64,000 bases of DNA, from the NCBI RefSeq assembly GCF_932274485.2, contig NC_065884.2:36413540-36477539 (forward strand). The letters are read 5' to 3'. Source of the stretch: Patella vulgata (Eukaryota; Mollusca; Gastropoda; Patellidae). The notes below the pieces were generated by a model. The model was not told the DNA's origin. It searched no databases and was given only the letters and a program-made list of their open reading frames with translations. Shown piece after piece: positions 1-12,200 of the stretch. Position numbers and translations under genes: made by a program. Position 1 is the first letter of the stretch. Every line of letters starts with the position of its first letter.

Positions 1-1096
1 TCGTTTTGATTTAAAGGTGAAAAAATGAGCTATTTACAACCCATTCAGGCTTTCCATATTTTAAAATATTTTTTCGGAACTTTCATAAACTTGTAGCAAT
101 AATCCATACGAAGAAAATGTATGTGAAAATTAGTTTGTAATATGAGCAGTTGCCGAGAAATGGGCAATTTTGCATGAGTCACGATTTACGCTAGTTTGCT
201 GCTAAAAGAGTCAATTATTATTGGATTTTCATAAAAGCGACACCATTTGATGCATAATGTCAATTTTAACTAGGTCAAACCGATTTAACATTTTCAATGT
301 CAATGGGCAAAAACTGTATTTATAGCCTTCGAAACAAATAATTTATTCAAATGAGTCGTATTTGTTATTTGTTTAAAATTTTGATATTTGATTCAAATCA
401 ACTAAAAGAATGAACCCATACGATCATACAGATATCACAAATTGGTTTCTACCTTGTTCAGTTGCGGAGAATTATTTTCATAAAATTTTCACTTTGTGAT
501 ACCTAATGCCATTTACGATTTCATTCAAGTAATTTAAAATTTTCATTATCATCGGAAGTAACGTCAATTTGGCAAAAACTGTATTTTTAGCCTTTAAAAC
601 AGATATTTTATTCAAATGAGTCTGATTTGTAATGTTTTTAAAATTATGATATTTGATTCCAATCAACAAATAGATTGAACCCATACGATCATACAGATAC
701 CAAAAAATGGTTTCTAACTTGTACGGTTGCAGAGAAATAGACGATTTTCTACAAGTCACTGTTCAAGGTTTTTGGTCTATGAAAGTAGCAATTATTATTC
801 GATTTACATAAAATTTTCACCATGTGATGCCTTATGCCATTTATGATTTCATAAAACTAATTTAACATTTTCATTATCACCGGAAGTAATGTAATTTTGT
901 CAGGATCACTTACATGTAACAAATGTATACAATGAATTGATATTGCTTGATTTGGTTGATTCTGCATACATTTTACTTGATGTGTGCAATACTTATATGG
1001 AAACCTGTTTAATGGTTTCATCGGTACCGGAAGTGACATATGTTCAAGGGTAACGGTGTACCGGTGAAACCCGTCATTACTGCGTTGCAGTTCTAG
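1..1096 (+). repeat. Helitron-like non-autonomous repeat, family 1, copy 1 (3' part)
   Basis: Non-coding, AT-rich, built of tandem units carrying 'caccggaagta' with the phrase 'aacccatacgatcatacag'. The unit is about 326 bp in the sister copies (56650-58182, 61850-63365); here one unit is shortened. The right end is sharp: a short hairpin (ACTGC, loop GTT, GCAGT at 1079-1091), then TCTAG ending at 1096, followed by T. A terminal hairpin followed by CTRR and a T is the Helitron 3'-end signature. No Rep/helicase ORF is seen, so a non-autonomous element is inferred. The left end lies outside the window. Short ORFs in this stretch have no family resemblance. Confidence 0.55.
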
Positions 1097-1377
1097 TTTG
1101 TGATTTTGTTTTTATTGTTAATTCTGTTTAATTGTGAACAGTTCGAAATCTAAATATTTGATAAAAAAAACAGATCTTTGATCGTGGATACGGGTTTAGA
1201 ATAGTGTTATAGCATGATTTATTTGTTAAAGATCTGTTAATTAGACTACTGTCTTTATAGGGATAGATATTTCTGCAACAACAATTTATTGCTGTAGCGA
1301 TCAATTTCAAAATTTTCACTATACATGTATTTTAAAGTCATAGTTTTAAACTTAAATAGCTTCATTTGCAATATTTC
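1097..1377. other. AT-rich spacer without a gene
   Basis: No coding signal. It holds an 11-bp inverted pair (AACAGATCTTT near 1169 and its complement near 1228) that could form a loose hairpin. It separates the Helitron-like end from the abrupt 3' edge of the LINE remnant. Confidence 0.4.
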
Positions 1378-3245
1378 TGGCCCTGTGGAACTCCTGAGTG
1401 AAGAGTAATTTCTGATGACACAGAGCCATTTACAAATACCCGTTGAGTCCGGTCTTGGACATAACTAGACAACCACGTAATTAGCATGCCTGAAACCCCA
1501 TATTGACTTAATTTGTGTATCAAACCAGGTAAATATACGCGGTCAAACGCTTTAGATATATCGCAAAAAACATAGCAGGAATATAGTTGCTTATCTATTG
1601 CAGATGAGATATCATGATAAACTTCTAAAAGTTGATGAACAGTAGAGTAGTTCGGTCGAAACACTGATTGATATTTGTACAAGAGATTGTTTTCATGAAA
1701 GTAGTTAAACAGGTGTTTGAAAACTACCTTTTCTAATAATTTACTCAATGTGCTTAATAGGCTTATAGGTCGGTAGTTTGAAGCTAGAGAGCTGTCTCCT
1801 TTTTTATAGAAAGGTAGGGCATTTGCTTTTTTCCAGATTGTTGGAAAAACGCCTGATTGTAGTGATTTATTAAAGATATATTTTAATGGTACACATATTG
1901 AGGTTTTAGTATATTTTAGTAACTTGTTACTAATATTATCAAATCCATTCGCTTTTTTCAATTTTAGTGTACTTATAAGATCTGCGATTTCCTTTTCTTT
2001 CGACTAAAAGAATATCAAGTAGACAATGCGTTCGCTTATTGAATTTTGGTAGTTCTCATTGCTGAGTGTTATCTGAAATTGATCCGAAATAGTTGTTTAG
2101 TAATTCAGCTTTATCAAAATTTGAATGAGCAATTCTTCCAATGGGGTCTAAAAGTGGAGGAATATCTTTTGATACATTTTGGCCTAATACTTTCCTTAGA
2201 TTATTCCAGTAATTCTGGCTATTTGTATCGTTAGAATTCAAAGAATTTGTGATTTCTTCTTTGTATTTTGTTTTATAAAATTATTTACTTTATTTCTTTG
2301 AACTTTGTATTTTCTTAAATCGCACTCATGGTGTGTTTTCAAAGCTTTTTTGTGTAACCTGTTTCTGATTCTTATCGCTCTACGTATTTCTGTATTGAAC
2401 CATGGTTTGTCAGTTAGTCTTATAGTTATTGATTTCTTTGGTATGCACAATGTAATATAGCTATTTAGAATTTCATAAAATTTTGAGCATATTAAGTTAA
2501 TATCAGAATTTGCAAAGGTACTCTCCCAATCGTGTTCTTTGATAAGAGTATTTAACCTATTATAATTACCAATTATATACAAAAAATCTCCCGTTTAAAA
2601 TTCCTGGGAGTTGGCACTGGAAAAACTAATAATGCATAAACACCCTTATGATCGGATATGTCAGGAGTGACATTAATCGTTTCACTGGAACTAATCTGAA
2701 TTTCATCATTTACTAAAATTACATCTAATAAGGTTGATGACGTCAGAGTAACGCGTGTAGGATCATCAATAACATTTCTGAGATTATTTAAAGATAAAAC
2801 ATCCCGTAGCTTGCAGCGTGGTGCTAGCAAGTCATCATTTAGATCACCTAAGATTACAACTTTAAGCGTGGTTTGATAGGCTAGTTCAATGGATCTTTCG
2901 AACAATGACCAGAATTCGATTGTGCTGTTAGGCGGGCGGTAAAATACAGCAACAAGTAATACGGTGTTTGGAAATTTGCATTCCACCCAAATACTCTCTA
3001 TGCCTGTAATCTCAAGATCATCTCGCCGTTTGCAATAAATGTTTTTATTAACATATAATAATAATCCTCCACCATGCGACGTCCGATCCTTCCGGTATGG
3101 AGAATGGTAACCGTCCCATTGTAGAGATGAATCTAACACACGGTTATCCAGATGAGTCTCAGTGAAACTACAAATATGGTAATCATTAACATCGTCGTAT
3201 ATTGTTTCAAGTTTGTGTCTTATACTACGTGCATTTAAGTGATAG
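1378..3245 (-). pseudogene. LINE ORF2 remnant (APE endonuclease plus reverse transcriptase), CR1/jockey-like
   Basis: Read on the minus strand from 3245. The endonuclease has YHLNARSI, a GGGLLLYV segment, FYRPPNST, ILGDLN and SDHKG, the usual APE landmarks (about 2580-3240; the first ATG ORF starts at 3139, but homology runs upstream of it). A linker follows with KPWFNTEIRRAIRIRNR (about 2238-2582), then the RT with YRPISLLSTLSK, DISKAFDRV and SGVPQG (about 1378-1961). The frame shifts between these blocks and a stop precedes the NARS motif, so the gene is dead. The RT stops just after VPQG, before the YADD box. LINEs normally lose their 5' end, so this 3' loss points to a later deletion or replacement. 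The CR1/jockey placement is by motif memory only. Confidence 0.85.
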
Positions 3246-3725
3246 ACTGATAGCCCACATTAAATTTCAACGAATTTTATACCTTTTAGATCACGTACCA
3301 GCTATATTTTAGATGGATAATAAATATCGTAAGTTAGTAAAAACATATAAGCTCATTTTCTATTGCAGAAACAGTTATCACTTGCTACTTCAAATCATTC
3401 AAAATATATTAAACACGAATAGTTTTTCTAGCCGAAAATTTATAACGAAAGTGTGATATCAATTGCAAAAGTAGAGCTTTCGAATATGTCATTTAATGTG
3501 GAATACAACAGCGCTATATGTAAACTTAAATGATTATAATTTGGGATTTAATAAATTGAAAGGATTAGGAAATGTTAAGATTGTAAAATGTGCAACTAAA
3601 TCTTTGTCACAAAGAAGTAGTCAGTCATAGGATCTTGAAACTCTAATGAGTACTAATAACTATTACAAAACATGGTCATTGCATGGTGAATAAAACTAAT
3701 CAAACTACGAAGACAATATGGTTCA
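3246..3725. other. Spacer between LINE ORF1 and ORF2 remnants
   Basis: No coding frame is recognisable on either strand. If ORF1 and ORF2 belong to one LINE, this ~480-bp gap is longer than expected and may hold decayed ORF2 5' sequence or an old insertion. Confidence 0.35.
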
Positions 3726-4134
3726 ACTGGATTTCAATTTAAGTAATTGCTCTTCTAAATCTGGATACAACTCCACACGACAAACTTTACCGTTATGCCC
3801 TTCGGCGCGTATTTTACCATTAGCAAACCATGCAGATTTGACTAGACTGTGCTTCTGAACGTTTGTCAAAAGTTTTATATTTTCAATGGTCATATCTTCT
3901 GATATAGTTAAGCCTGAATGCTTTAGTTTTTTTTCGGTTAGTTAAAACCAGCTGTCTTTCATCTCTACGGACAAATCTCACAATGATACCACGGGGAAGT
4001 TCTGATTTAACTTCTTTAGGATAGGTTTGATTATCATCAGATCCAGTGCGATTTCCATTGTTACTGGGCACCGGCCCAACCCTATGAGCTGCATCAATGC
4101 TAAAAGTTTGTTGAAGTTTAAGACATTTCTTAAA
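3726..4134 (-). pseudogene. LINE ORF1-like remnant (nucleic-acid-binding protein C-terminal part)
   Basis: On the minus strand the frame reads AHRVGPVPS, then LPRGIIVRFVRRDERQLVL and NRKK, and after a one-base frame change SGLTISEDMT, LLTNVQKHSLVKSAWFANG and GKVCRVELYPDLEEQL. The order 'HRVGP ... IIVRF..R..R..VL..RKK ... ISEDMT ... SAW..NGKI' is the usual C-terminal layout of ORF1-type proteins of two-ORF LINEs. It lies upstream (in minus orientation) of the ORF2 remnant in the same orientation, so the two probably formed one element. The 5' part is cut off by the Tc1 insertion that starts at 4137. Confidence 0.7.
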
Positions 4135-4136
4135 TA

Positions 4137-4819
4137 TACTATTCAAAAAAAGTAGGGGATATTTGATTTTTAAGTGTTATTAAAGTCACCTAATGAAACT
4201 GACGAAGAAACAAATGACAAAATGAAATGAAGTTCACATTCATCGATTTATTCCAAATGATCGTTAGACTAAGTAAGGCACAGACTGACCATTATAAGGG
4301 TAAAATGATACCCGGGGTCAAACAGCAAAGTTACCACAGCATCACAACCAAGTCAGTAACGGGTAAATCCTCCTCTGTTTGCCAAACAAGCATTGATCCG
4401 ACGTGGCATACTCCTAATGAGACGTCTAAGGTCATTTTGGTCCAGATTGTCCCATTCCTGTTGCAACGAAGCAGCAAGTTCTTGGACATTGGCAGGACGT
4501 TGATGACGTTGACGTAACCTCTGTCCAAGCATGTCCCAGACATGCTCGATGGGGGAAAGGTCGGGACTCAGTGCTGGCCAAGGTAATGTGGTGATGTTCT
4601 GTTGTTGGAGGTAACCTGTAACGATCCTGGCCCTGTGACATCTTGCGTTGTCATCCTGGAAGATGAAACGGCGGCCATGACGTCGTGCGAACGGCACAAC
4701 ATGGACTGCCAAGATGTTGTCCCGGTAGTACTGGCCTGTAACACGCCCTGCAACAACATGTAAAGCCGTTCTTCCAGCAACAGTGATGCCTCCCCACACC
4801 ATAACAGAACCACCCCCAT
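4137..4819 (-). mobile_element. Tc1-type DNA transposon, copy 1, 5'-truncated
   Basis: Starts with the same terminal inverted repeat as the two longer copies (TACTATTCAAAAAAAGTAGG) preceded by TA, the Tc1 target. It runs through the 3' half of the transposase on the minus strand and breaks off near 4819 in the GGGSVMVWGG motif, where gypsy pol sequence begins. The 5' half and second inverted repeat are missing. The remaining sequence is almost identical to copies 7029-8543 and 49033-50541, so the family is young. The right edge is therefore a deletion or recombination junction, not an insertion edge. Confidence 0.9.
4353..4819 (-). pseudogene. Tc1 transposase, C-terminal part
   Basis: Encodes the last part of the catalytic domain: VMVWGGITVAGRT, then QDDNARCHRA with the second catalytic Asp, then LSPDLSPIEHVWD with the Glu. 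The spacing between that Asp and Glu is 34 residues (DD34E, the Tc1 pattern). The paired-type DNA-binding region and first catalytic Asp are absent because the element is truncated. The C-terminus (RINACLANRGGFTRY) matches the other copies. It cannot be functional. Confidence 0.9.
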
Positions 4820-7028
4820 ACTGCCATCGTGCTTCTTGGCTAAAACAACAGGAGACAATACATCAGTATCACTACGTTCAATAACATGAGCTTCTAACAT
4901 TGTCTTAACTTGTGATTCCATCTCATCATTCAATCTAGGATTAAAGCGAAGTCTACCAGACTTGACTTTGGATACATTAGCATTACTTTTCAAGCGAAGA
5001 TTATATTCAATGTTTTTAGCAGTTTTAACAGTTTAGTTTTGGTTTCATCACCTATAGGACCAATATTCCAAATACTATCATCAGTGTTAACATTTTGAAC
5101 AGATTTATCAGTGTCAATAACATTACCAATGTCTTTAAAATCTGTAGCAACACCAACTTGTTGTGAACTATAAACAGTTTTACTAGTATACTCCGGATTC
5201 ATAATCAAAACACTTGGATTTTCCTTCGTAGACACACTACGACCAACTAACAAGCCAGATTTTTCCTCAAAAATATCAGACCGCTCAAGAAGCATAGTAT
5301 TACTTGTTGACAAACTATCAGCATCGAGACGAACTCTTAATATCTTCTGTGATCGTGGAGGAATAATAGTAGTATTCACAATACGAACATTTGAAATTGA
5401 TTCAGAATCTTGCACCAATAAACTACCAAATTTAACATCATTGTTAGAGGGTGTTATTGTAACTTTATCAAATTGGCTCATTATGTCCCAACCAATTAGA
5501 AAATTATCACACGGTGTATCTAATACATGTAAACAACATGGTATGGTATGACCATCTAGACGTATAAAGGTATTCACAACACCTAAGAAAGGTAGCGGAT
5601 CATATGATGGACCGGTTAACTTGGACGTGGACTTTTCCAAGTCAAAACCATGCGGAAATGCTGAATTGAGTAATGGCACAGATATACATGACACAGATGC
5701 ACCAGAGTCAACAATAGCTTGAGTGGAAAGTTTACCGATTTCAACTTCTTTGGACGGACAAGTTGATTCAAAAGCGCTTATACCAGAAATTTTATTATGG
5801 TTCGATTTGTAATGGCCTCAAGGGCATGTTTTCGATAAATGTCCTAGTTGTGAACAGTTATAACATTTGGCTGTCTTAACCCAATCTTGATTATTAGCTT
5901 TAGGTTTCAAATTTTCTGCTTTACGTTTATGACAGCGATTAACGGTATGTCCTAATTTCTTACAATAATGACACCGGACAATACGAAAAACTGACTCTTG
6001 TTTATCTGCAGAACGAAGACTATCACTATCTGTCAAACGTCAAGCTATATCAACTAAATATTCAAAATGAGGCATCTTTGGCTCTTGACAAATCACTATG
6101 TTTAATTGTTCCTTAACACGCGAACTGTGGAGTCCTTCAGAAAACTTGAATAGGCTTCATCACATTTTCTCTGTAAACGATGAGCGAAATCATCAATGGA
6201 TTCTGTAGAACGTTGTACCAACTTATAAAAATCTGAAGCTGCGGACTGTCGTCGTTCATCAGTTCTGTCAATTTCTTTAATCAATTTATTCTTCAAAACA
6301 GAATAAGAACGCTTATCTGATGCAGGTAAATCACGAAAAACTTTAGAACACCAACCTGTTGGCAAAATCAAAGCCAAATTTCTCATTTTCTGATCAGCAG
6401 TCCAATCAAAACCCCATGATTTCACTTCATAAATGTCTTCTATATACTGATAAAAGGACATCACCTTTGGCATCTTCATAGTACTACCACACGCCATGAT
6501 AATAGAGACCACAAACAGGGATGTACCGTAATCACATAACTATCAACCACACCGTTTTTTCCTCTGCCACCAATTGTAGGGTTTTGGCCGAACAAACAAC
6601 GTAAACAACATCATCATCAAATGAGAAAGTATATTATAATAATAACAAACATCTGACAAACAGATTACCAGTTATCAACAGTTCATGACACACATGATAT
6701 ATAAGATAAAGGCCGACAAACGGCGACAGACGACGAACGTGTCTTCCCTACTATTCCGCCATAGCTGTCCCACAGTGCAGCGTCGCACGTGCAGCTTAAC
6801 ATATTACCGTAAAGTTATTAAAGAGATGTACAATGCATAACTGTATAAAGCAATACCCACACCTTGTCTTCCATGTTGGCGTTGGTTGACTGATTGTATA
6901 TGTGTACTTAAGTGAAGTTGTGAGTTGCTAATCACCTTTGGCGATGTAGAACATATCAGTTGAATTTCGATGATAATCTAAAGTTTACTCACAATAATGG
7001 TCATCTTTTTACTCCAAATTGTATACTA
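4820..7028 (-). mobile_element. Ty3/gypsy LTR retrotransposon fossil 1 (5' part only)
   Basis: Read on the minus strand: a putative 5' LTR (from 6575 upward), a primer-binding-like TGGTGGCAGAGG at 6561-6572, a gag region (about 6.1-6.5 kb), two CCHC zinc knuckles (about 5.8-6.0 kb), an aspartic-protease-like region (about 5.0-5.7 kb) and the very start of reverse transcriptase. The rest of pol and the 3' LTR are absent; the Tc1 copy 1 remnant abuts the cut. The upper edge is abutted by Tc1 copy 2. The element is broken (a few breaks plus loss of the 3' half). With one LTR its age cannot be estimated. Confidence 0.8.
6575..7028 (-). repeat. Putative 5' LTR of gypsy fossil 1
   Basis: In minus orientation the sequence ends CCCTACA just before the primer-binding-like TGGTGGCAGAGG, as an LTR should. 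The outer edge is not defined because Tc1 copy 2 begins at 7029 and no second LTR is present for comparison. No gene is seen here. Confidence 0.5.
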
Positions 7029-8543
7029 TACTATTTAAAAAAAGTAGGGGATATTTGATTTTGGGGGCATAATACTAAAATATGCAAATGACTACGAAAA
7101 AAGTCACTATAGAACCTAACAGAAGAAACATTTCCAGTTACATGTGACGCCCAAACGCACCAATAGCTACCGCATGGAATGCAGGTGATGCTTGGGATCA
7201 TCATGGGGGTCCAACCCAAGATTTGCACGACTCTGACTTTGAATGTTACAGTCATTGTGGCATTGAATTCCAGGGTGGAAACATCAGTTTAATTGTTTTA
7301 GTGACCAGAAAACAAATTTTGATATGCGTTGGCTTACCCAAAATGAAAGGTTACGTGCCCTTGGCATGCTACAGATCGGCACAACACAGGCGGTTGTGGC
7401 GCGGACGATGAATGTTTCTCAGTCTGTCATAAGCAGGCTATGGTCCAGATACCGTGATACACAATCTGTACAGGACAGACCACGCTCAGGTCGACCAAGG
7501 GCGACAACTCAAGCCCAGGATCGATTTATCCGTACCTTGGCCTTGAGAAATCGTGTCATCACAGCAAATCAGATCAGCGCTCGTCTTCAAACAGACACTG
7601 GTGTGAGAGTGAGTGGCCAGACGATTCGGAATCGACTGCATAGGGGTCACCTTCGCGCCCGACGTCCTCGCGTGATCCCTTGTTTGAGAGATCATCACAT
7701 TCAGGCAAGACGTCGTTGGTGTAGGGATCGTCAACACTGTGATAATCGACGCTGGAGCAATGTGATGTTTTCAGATGAGTCAAGGTTCACTGTTGATTTT
7801 TTGGACAGACGTAGGAGGGTGTGGCGTCGTCGAAACGAGCGCTTCCAAGACATGATCGATTTGGGGGTGGTTCTGTTATGGTGTGGGGAGGCATCACTGT
7901 TGCTGGAAGAACGGCTTTACATGTTGTTGCAGGGCGTGTTACAGGCCAGTACTACCGGGACAACATCTTGGCAGTCCATGTTGTGCCGTTCGCACGACGT
8001 CATGGCCGCCGTTTCATCTTCCAGGATGACAACGCAAGATGTCACAGGGCCAGGATCGTTACAAGTTACCTCCAACAACAGAACATCACCACATTACCTT
8101 GGCCAGCACTGAGTCCCGACCTCTCCCCCATCGAGCATGTCTGGGACATGCTTGGACAGAGGTTACGTCAACGTCAACAACGTCCTGCCAATGTCCAAGA
8201 ACTTGCTGCTGCGTTGCAACAGGAATGGGACAATCTGGACCAAAATGACCTTAGACGTCTCATTAGGAGTATGCCACGTCGGATCAATGCTTGTTTGGCA
8301 AACAGAGGAGGATTTACCCGTTACTGACTTGGTTGTGATGCTGTGGTAACTTTGCTGTTTGACCCCGGGTATCATTTTACCCTTATAATGGTCAGTCTGT
8401 GCCTTACTTAGTCTAACGATCATTTGGAATAAATCGATGAATGTGAACTTCATTTCATTTTGTCATTTGTTTCTTCGTCAGTTTCATTAGGTGACTTTAA
8501 TAACACTTAAAAATCAAATATCCCCTACTTTTTTTGAATAGTA
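7029..8543 (+). mobile_element. Tc1-type DNA transposon, copy 2, full length
   Basis: A 1515-bp element with matching terminal inverted repeats of about 34 bp (TACTATTYAAAAAAAGTAGG at the outer end; the left copy has T where the right has C) flanked by TA on both sides, the Tc1/mariner target duplication. The transposase gene reads on the plus strand. Sequence is nearly identical to copies at 4137-4819 and 49033-50541, so transposition was recent. Confidence 0.93.
7324..8327 (+). pseudogene. Tc1 transposase (DD34E), one internal deletion
   Basis: Cut-and-paste transposase for the surrounding element. N-terminal helix-turn-helix (RWLTQNERLRALGML, then VVARTMNVSQSVISRLWSRY), a GRPRATT hook and a second HTH (ITANQISARLQ...) precede the DDE domain: FSDESRF (first Asp), QDDNARCHRA (second Asp), LSPDLSPIEH (Glu, 34 residues on). 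The start at 7324 fits the whole N-terminus. Compared with copy 3, 16 bp are missing near 7852, between GAC repeats, which shifts the frame between NERFQD and HDRFGGG; the C-terminal half is open in another frame to 8327. A deletion by 3-bp microhomology is inferred. The other domains look intact. Confidence 0.9.
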
Positions 8544-9008
8544 TATATACATTCAGGCACATATATATCCATAGATTTTGTGGTCAGTTGCAGATTACAC
8601 AAAGGTTATAATAAGTTAAGCGGAGCGAACTGGCCCATGACTTTTTTCGGCCGCAGCGGTAAAGTGCTGCGAAAAGGCCTCATGTACCGCTCTACTGCGC
8701 GGTAATAGATTTCTACCGCATTTTCAAACTAAGGGAAGCAACTCTTTGCATGTAAACAATAAAGATCGCGACTTTCGGTTATCAGCATCGATTTGGGATA
8801 TTGTAAGGTGTAATTTAGCCAAGAGATTTGTTCTCAAATTCTTTTCAATCTATTTTAGAGTAAATAAAGTGGATATAATTATTGGCACGTGTTCCAAATA
8901 CTCTTTAAATGCATCTAATACAAATCCTGTATACGCAATCACTGGAGAAAGAAATCCCGTACATTGAGAGGATAATCGCCATGGGGGGCATGATTAAATC
9001 GATACCAA
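8544..9008. other. Spacer without a recognised gene
   Basis: Between Tc1 copy 2 and the gypsy fossil 2. It contains a locally GC-richer stretch around 8650-8710 with repeated 'accgc' words (ggtaccgc, gcggtaat). The small ORFs here have no recognisable motif. Confidence 0.4.
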
Positions 9009-9278
9009 TGTGGGAGAGTGGATAGAATGTCCCTTTAATGACACCAGATGTCTTATACATGTAGCTATAGTAACCTTTCCCGCCGGTAAGCGCGTTGCAC
9101 GTGCGAGGGAGAGAGAGAGTTGTCAGTTGAGTTGATAGCAGCCAAACTGTACGCACACAGAAAGCAGCACAGCTGTCCTGTGTTCAATGTATAGTTAGTT
9201 GGACGAAATAAAGTCTCTTCTCATCAACTACGATTTAATTTATCATTTTCTGTGGCCGTGTCTTTTGGCTCGGTCACA
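9009..9278 (+). repeat. 5' LTR of gypsy fossil 2
   Basis: Starts TGTGGGAGAG and ends GGTCACA. It contains a GA-rich run and an AATAAA signal (in 'gacgaaataaag'), a plausible polyadenylation signal. About 97% identical to the LTR at 14553-14822. Confidence 0.95.
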
Positions 9279-12200
9279 ATTGGCGTCGCCGATAGGATGG
9301 GATGATATTTTGACCACGTCGACATCGTGTTTACAAGATTCAAGCCAAGTCATTCATTCAAAACATTCATACCTGGTGAGATCTTTCCACTTTTCTTTAA
9401 CCGAACGGCCTTTTCCTGAATTGATTTATATTTATTTACGTTTTTAAATTATGTCTGTCTGCTATGAGTATAACTAAATTGCAAAGATTGTTGAAAAAAA
9501 CGTTACCATGCATAGTGAACAGACAGCATAGCGTCGCTATATTACTTACAGACAGTAAGGGCCGGTATTTAAAGTCGCTTGATAGTGTCTCTGTACATGA
9601 ATGGATAGAGGGCATTCAAGGTTATGTCTCTACATTAAACTTGCCTAAGTTAGAAGAAGCTCGATTGATATATTCGTATCTAGAAGGAGATGCGAAAGCG
9701 GAAGTTAAGCTTAGACAAGTTCAAAATGACCCGACCGGTATCTTTAAGGTACTACGTGAAACATTTTCCGAACCACATTCAACATCGCAGTTACTCAGAT
9801 TATTTTACGAAAGGCGTCAACGACCAGGAGAGAGTTTACGAGAATTTTCATACAGCATTCGTGACATTATGGATAGAGTTCATAGAAAGGATAAATTAAA
9901 AGCTGTATGTGAGAGTGCGGTTAGAGATCATTTCGTTGATGGTTTGGGCGATTCCTACCTACGCAAGGAATTGAAAAAACAAATTCGAGAAAATCCAGGC
10001 TTGTCTTTCCTTGACGTGAGACAGTCTGCCTTGGAATGGTCAGAAGATGATTACAGATCACGAAGAGGTGCGACAGCTCTTTCAGAAGAAGTAACATTAA
10101 AAGATTCTGAGATAAATCAGATGAAGAAATTGTTGGAGTCTCAACAGGAGCAAATCACGAAACTTCAGTCGATGTTAAATCAACATACCAGTAATCGACG
10201 TTGTTATCAGTGCAATAATCCAGGGCACCTGCAACGTAATTGTCCCAATTTACCCAAAAAGCAGGAAAACCAAGCTCGCCCTTAACTGTGAGTCGAGATA
10301 GGGGCGTGAGTCAACCCAAAGACTCATCTTGTGTTAGTTTTAGTTCGACTGTCGTGGATTGCCCCGAGGTTGAAGTTAAAATTGAGAATGCAACTTGTAG
10401 ATTTTTATTTGATACTGGATCTCAAGTTTCAACTATCGTACAGTCATTTTATGAGAGATATTTGAAATCTTCAGCTGAGCTTCATGAAACCTCATTTCTC
10501 ACTGTTCGTGCAGCAAATGGACTTGAACTGCCTTACATTGGGATTATCCAGACTAATTTAAGAATATTTGGAAGCATTGTACCAAACCAGTGGTTACTTG
10601 TAGTGAAGGACCCTAGTGATCCAGCTACACGGAAACGGAAACAGGAGGTACCAGGATTGCTGGGTATGAATGTTATCCGTCATTGTTGGTCTGTAATTGA
10701 ACATTTGGCGAAACGTGAACATTTCGTAGATCAGAGTTTCGTTGAGAATGTTACTGCAACGTTATCGCGTGACGAAAGGAACCTTCTGGGATGGATTTGT
10801 GAAGGTCGCCGGAAATACTGATGTAGTTCTGCCTTCGAAATGCGTTACAGCAGTACGGGTAACTGGTCCTCGCTTACCTCGCAATGTTTCAGCCTTTGTA
10901 GAAGAGCTGAGCACTAGAACGCACATACCAAATGATGTTGCTGTCTGTAACACTGTCATACAATCAACTGAAAATCGTTATGTCCAAGTTGCTAATTTTT
11001 CAGAATCCGACATTAACTTGAAACCCAGAACTCGTATAGGTGCGGTGGTGGCAGCGGATATAGATACTGAAAGCATAAAACTCTCTGTGAGCCATGATCA
11101 TGTATTTGTTGAAAGAGTGACAGAGGATACATTTCTCGAAGTTGGGGAGAACCCTGTTATTCCACCTGTACCTATTCCAGAAACTCTTGATAGTGTTCAG
11201 CGTCAGCAGCTGGAGAATTTACTTCTAAAGTATTCAAACGTTTTTAGTAAAAGAGATGATGACATAGGCTACACATCAACTATTACTCATCAGATTCATC
11301 TTACAGATCAAGTTCCTGTAAAATTACCATATCGACGTATACCACCTGCACAGCTTGATGAGGTACGAAAGCATATTCAAAAACTGGTAGATATGAATGT
11401 TGTAGTTCCTAGTTACAGTCCGTATTCTTCACCGATAGTGATCGTCAGAAAGAAGTCTGGTGAGTTGAGACTATGTGTTGATTACAGACACTTAAACGCA
11501 AAGACAGTTAAGGATTCTTTTCCTTTGCCCCGTATCGAGGAAAGCCTTGATGCGATGCACGGAAGCTGTTGGTTTAGTTCTCTAGATTTAGCATCCGGGT
11601 ATAATCAGATCGCGATGGATAAAAAAGACCAACCCAAAACGGCGTTCACAACCCCGTTTGGACTATTTGAATTCAAACGTATGCCGTTCAGCGTATGTAA
11701 CAGACCTGGAACTTTTCAACGTTTGATGCAGAGTTGTTTCCGAGACGATGCTTTAAAGATTCTGTTGATATATTTAGATGACCTGATAGTGTTCGCCAGA
11801 TCTTTTCCGGAGCATCTTGAGAGACTCAATCATGTTTTTAGTGTTTTGAGTAGTCATGGACTTAAATTGAAGTCCTCAAAGTGCTTCTTCTGTTGTTCTG
11901 AGGTTCGTTATCTCGGACACGTCGTTTCAGCAAGTGGAATAGCCACTGACCCAGAAAAAATAAAAGCAGTGCAGTCATGGGGTCAGCCCACAACAGTTAA
12001 GGAGCTGAGAACATTTTTAGGATTCTGTGGATTTTACTGCAGGTATGTGAAAGACTATGCCAAAATAACATTACCGTTACACAGTCTTCTGAAACAAGCA
12101 GAAACTGAGAACAAGAAGGGTATATCTTCTTTTTGGACAGAAAAATGTACCCAATCGTTTGAACTTTTACGTGAAAAACTTACCAGTGCGCCAATTTTGG

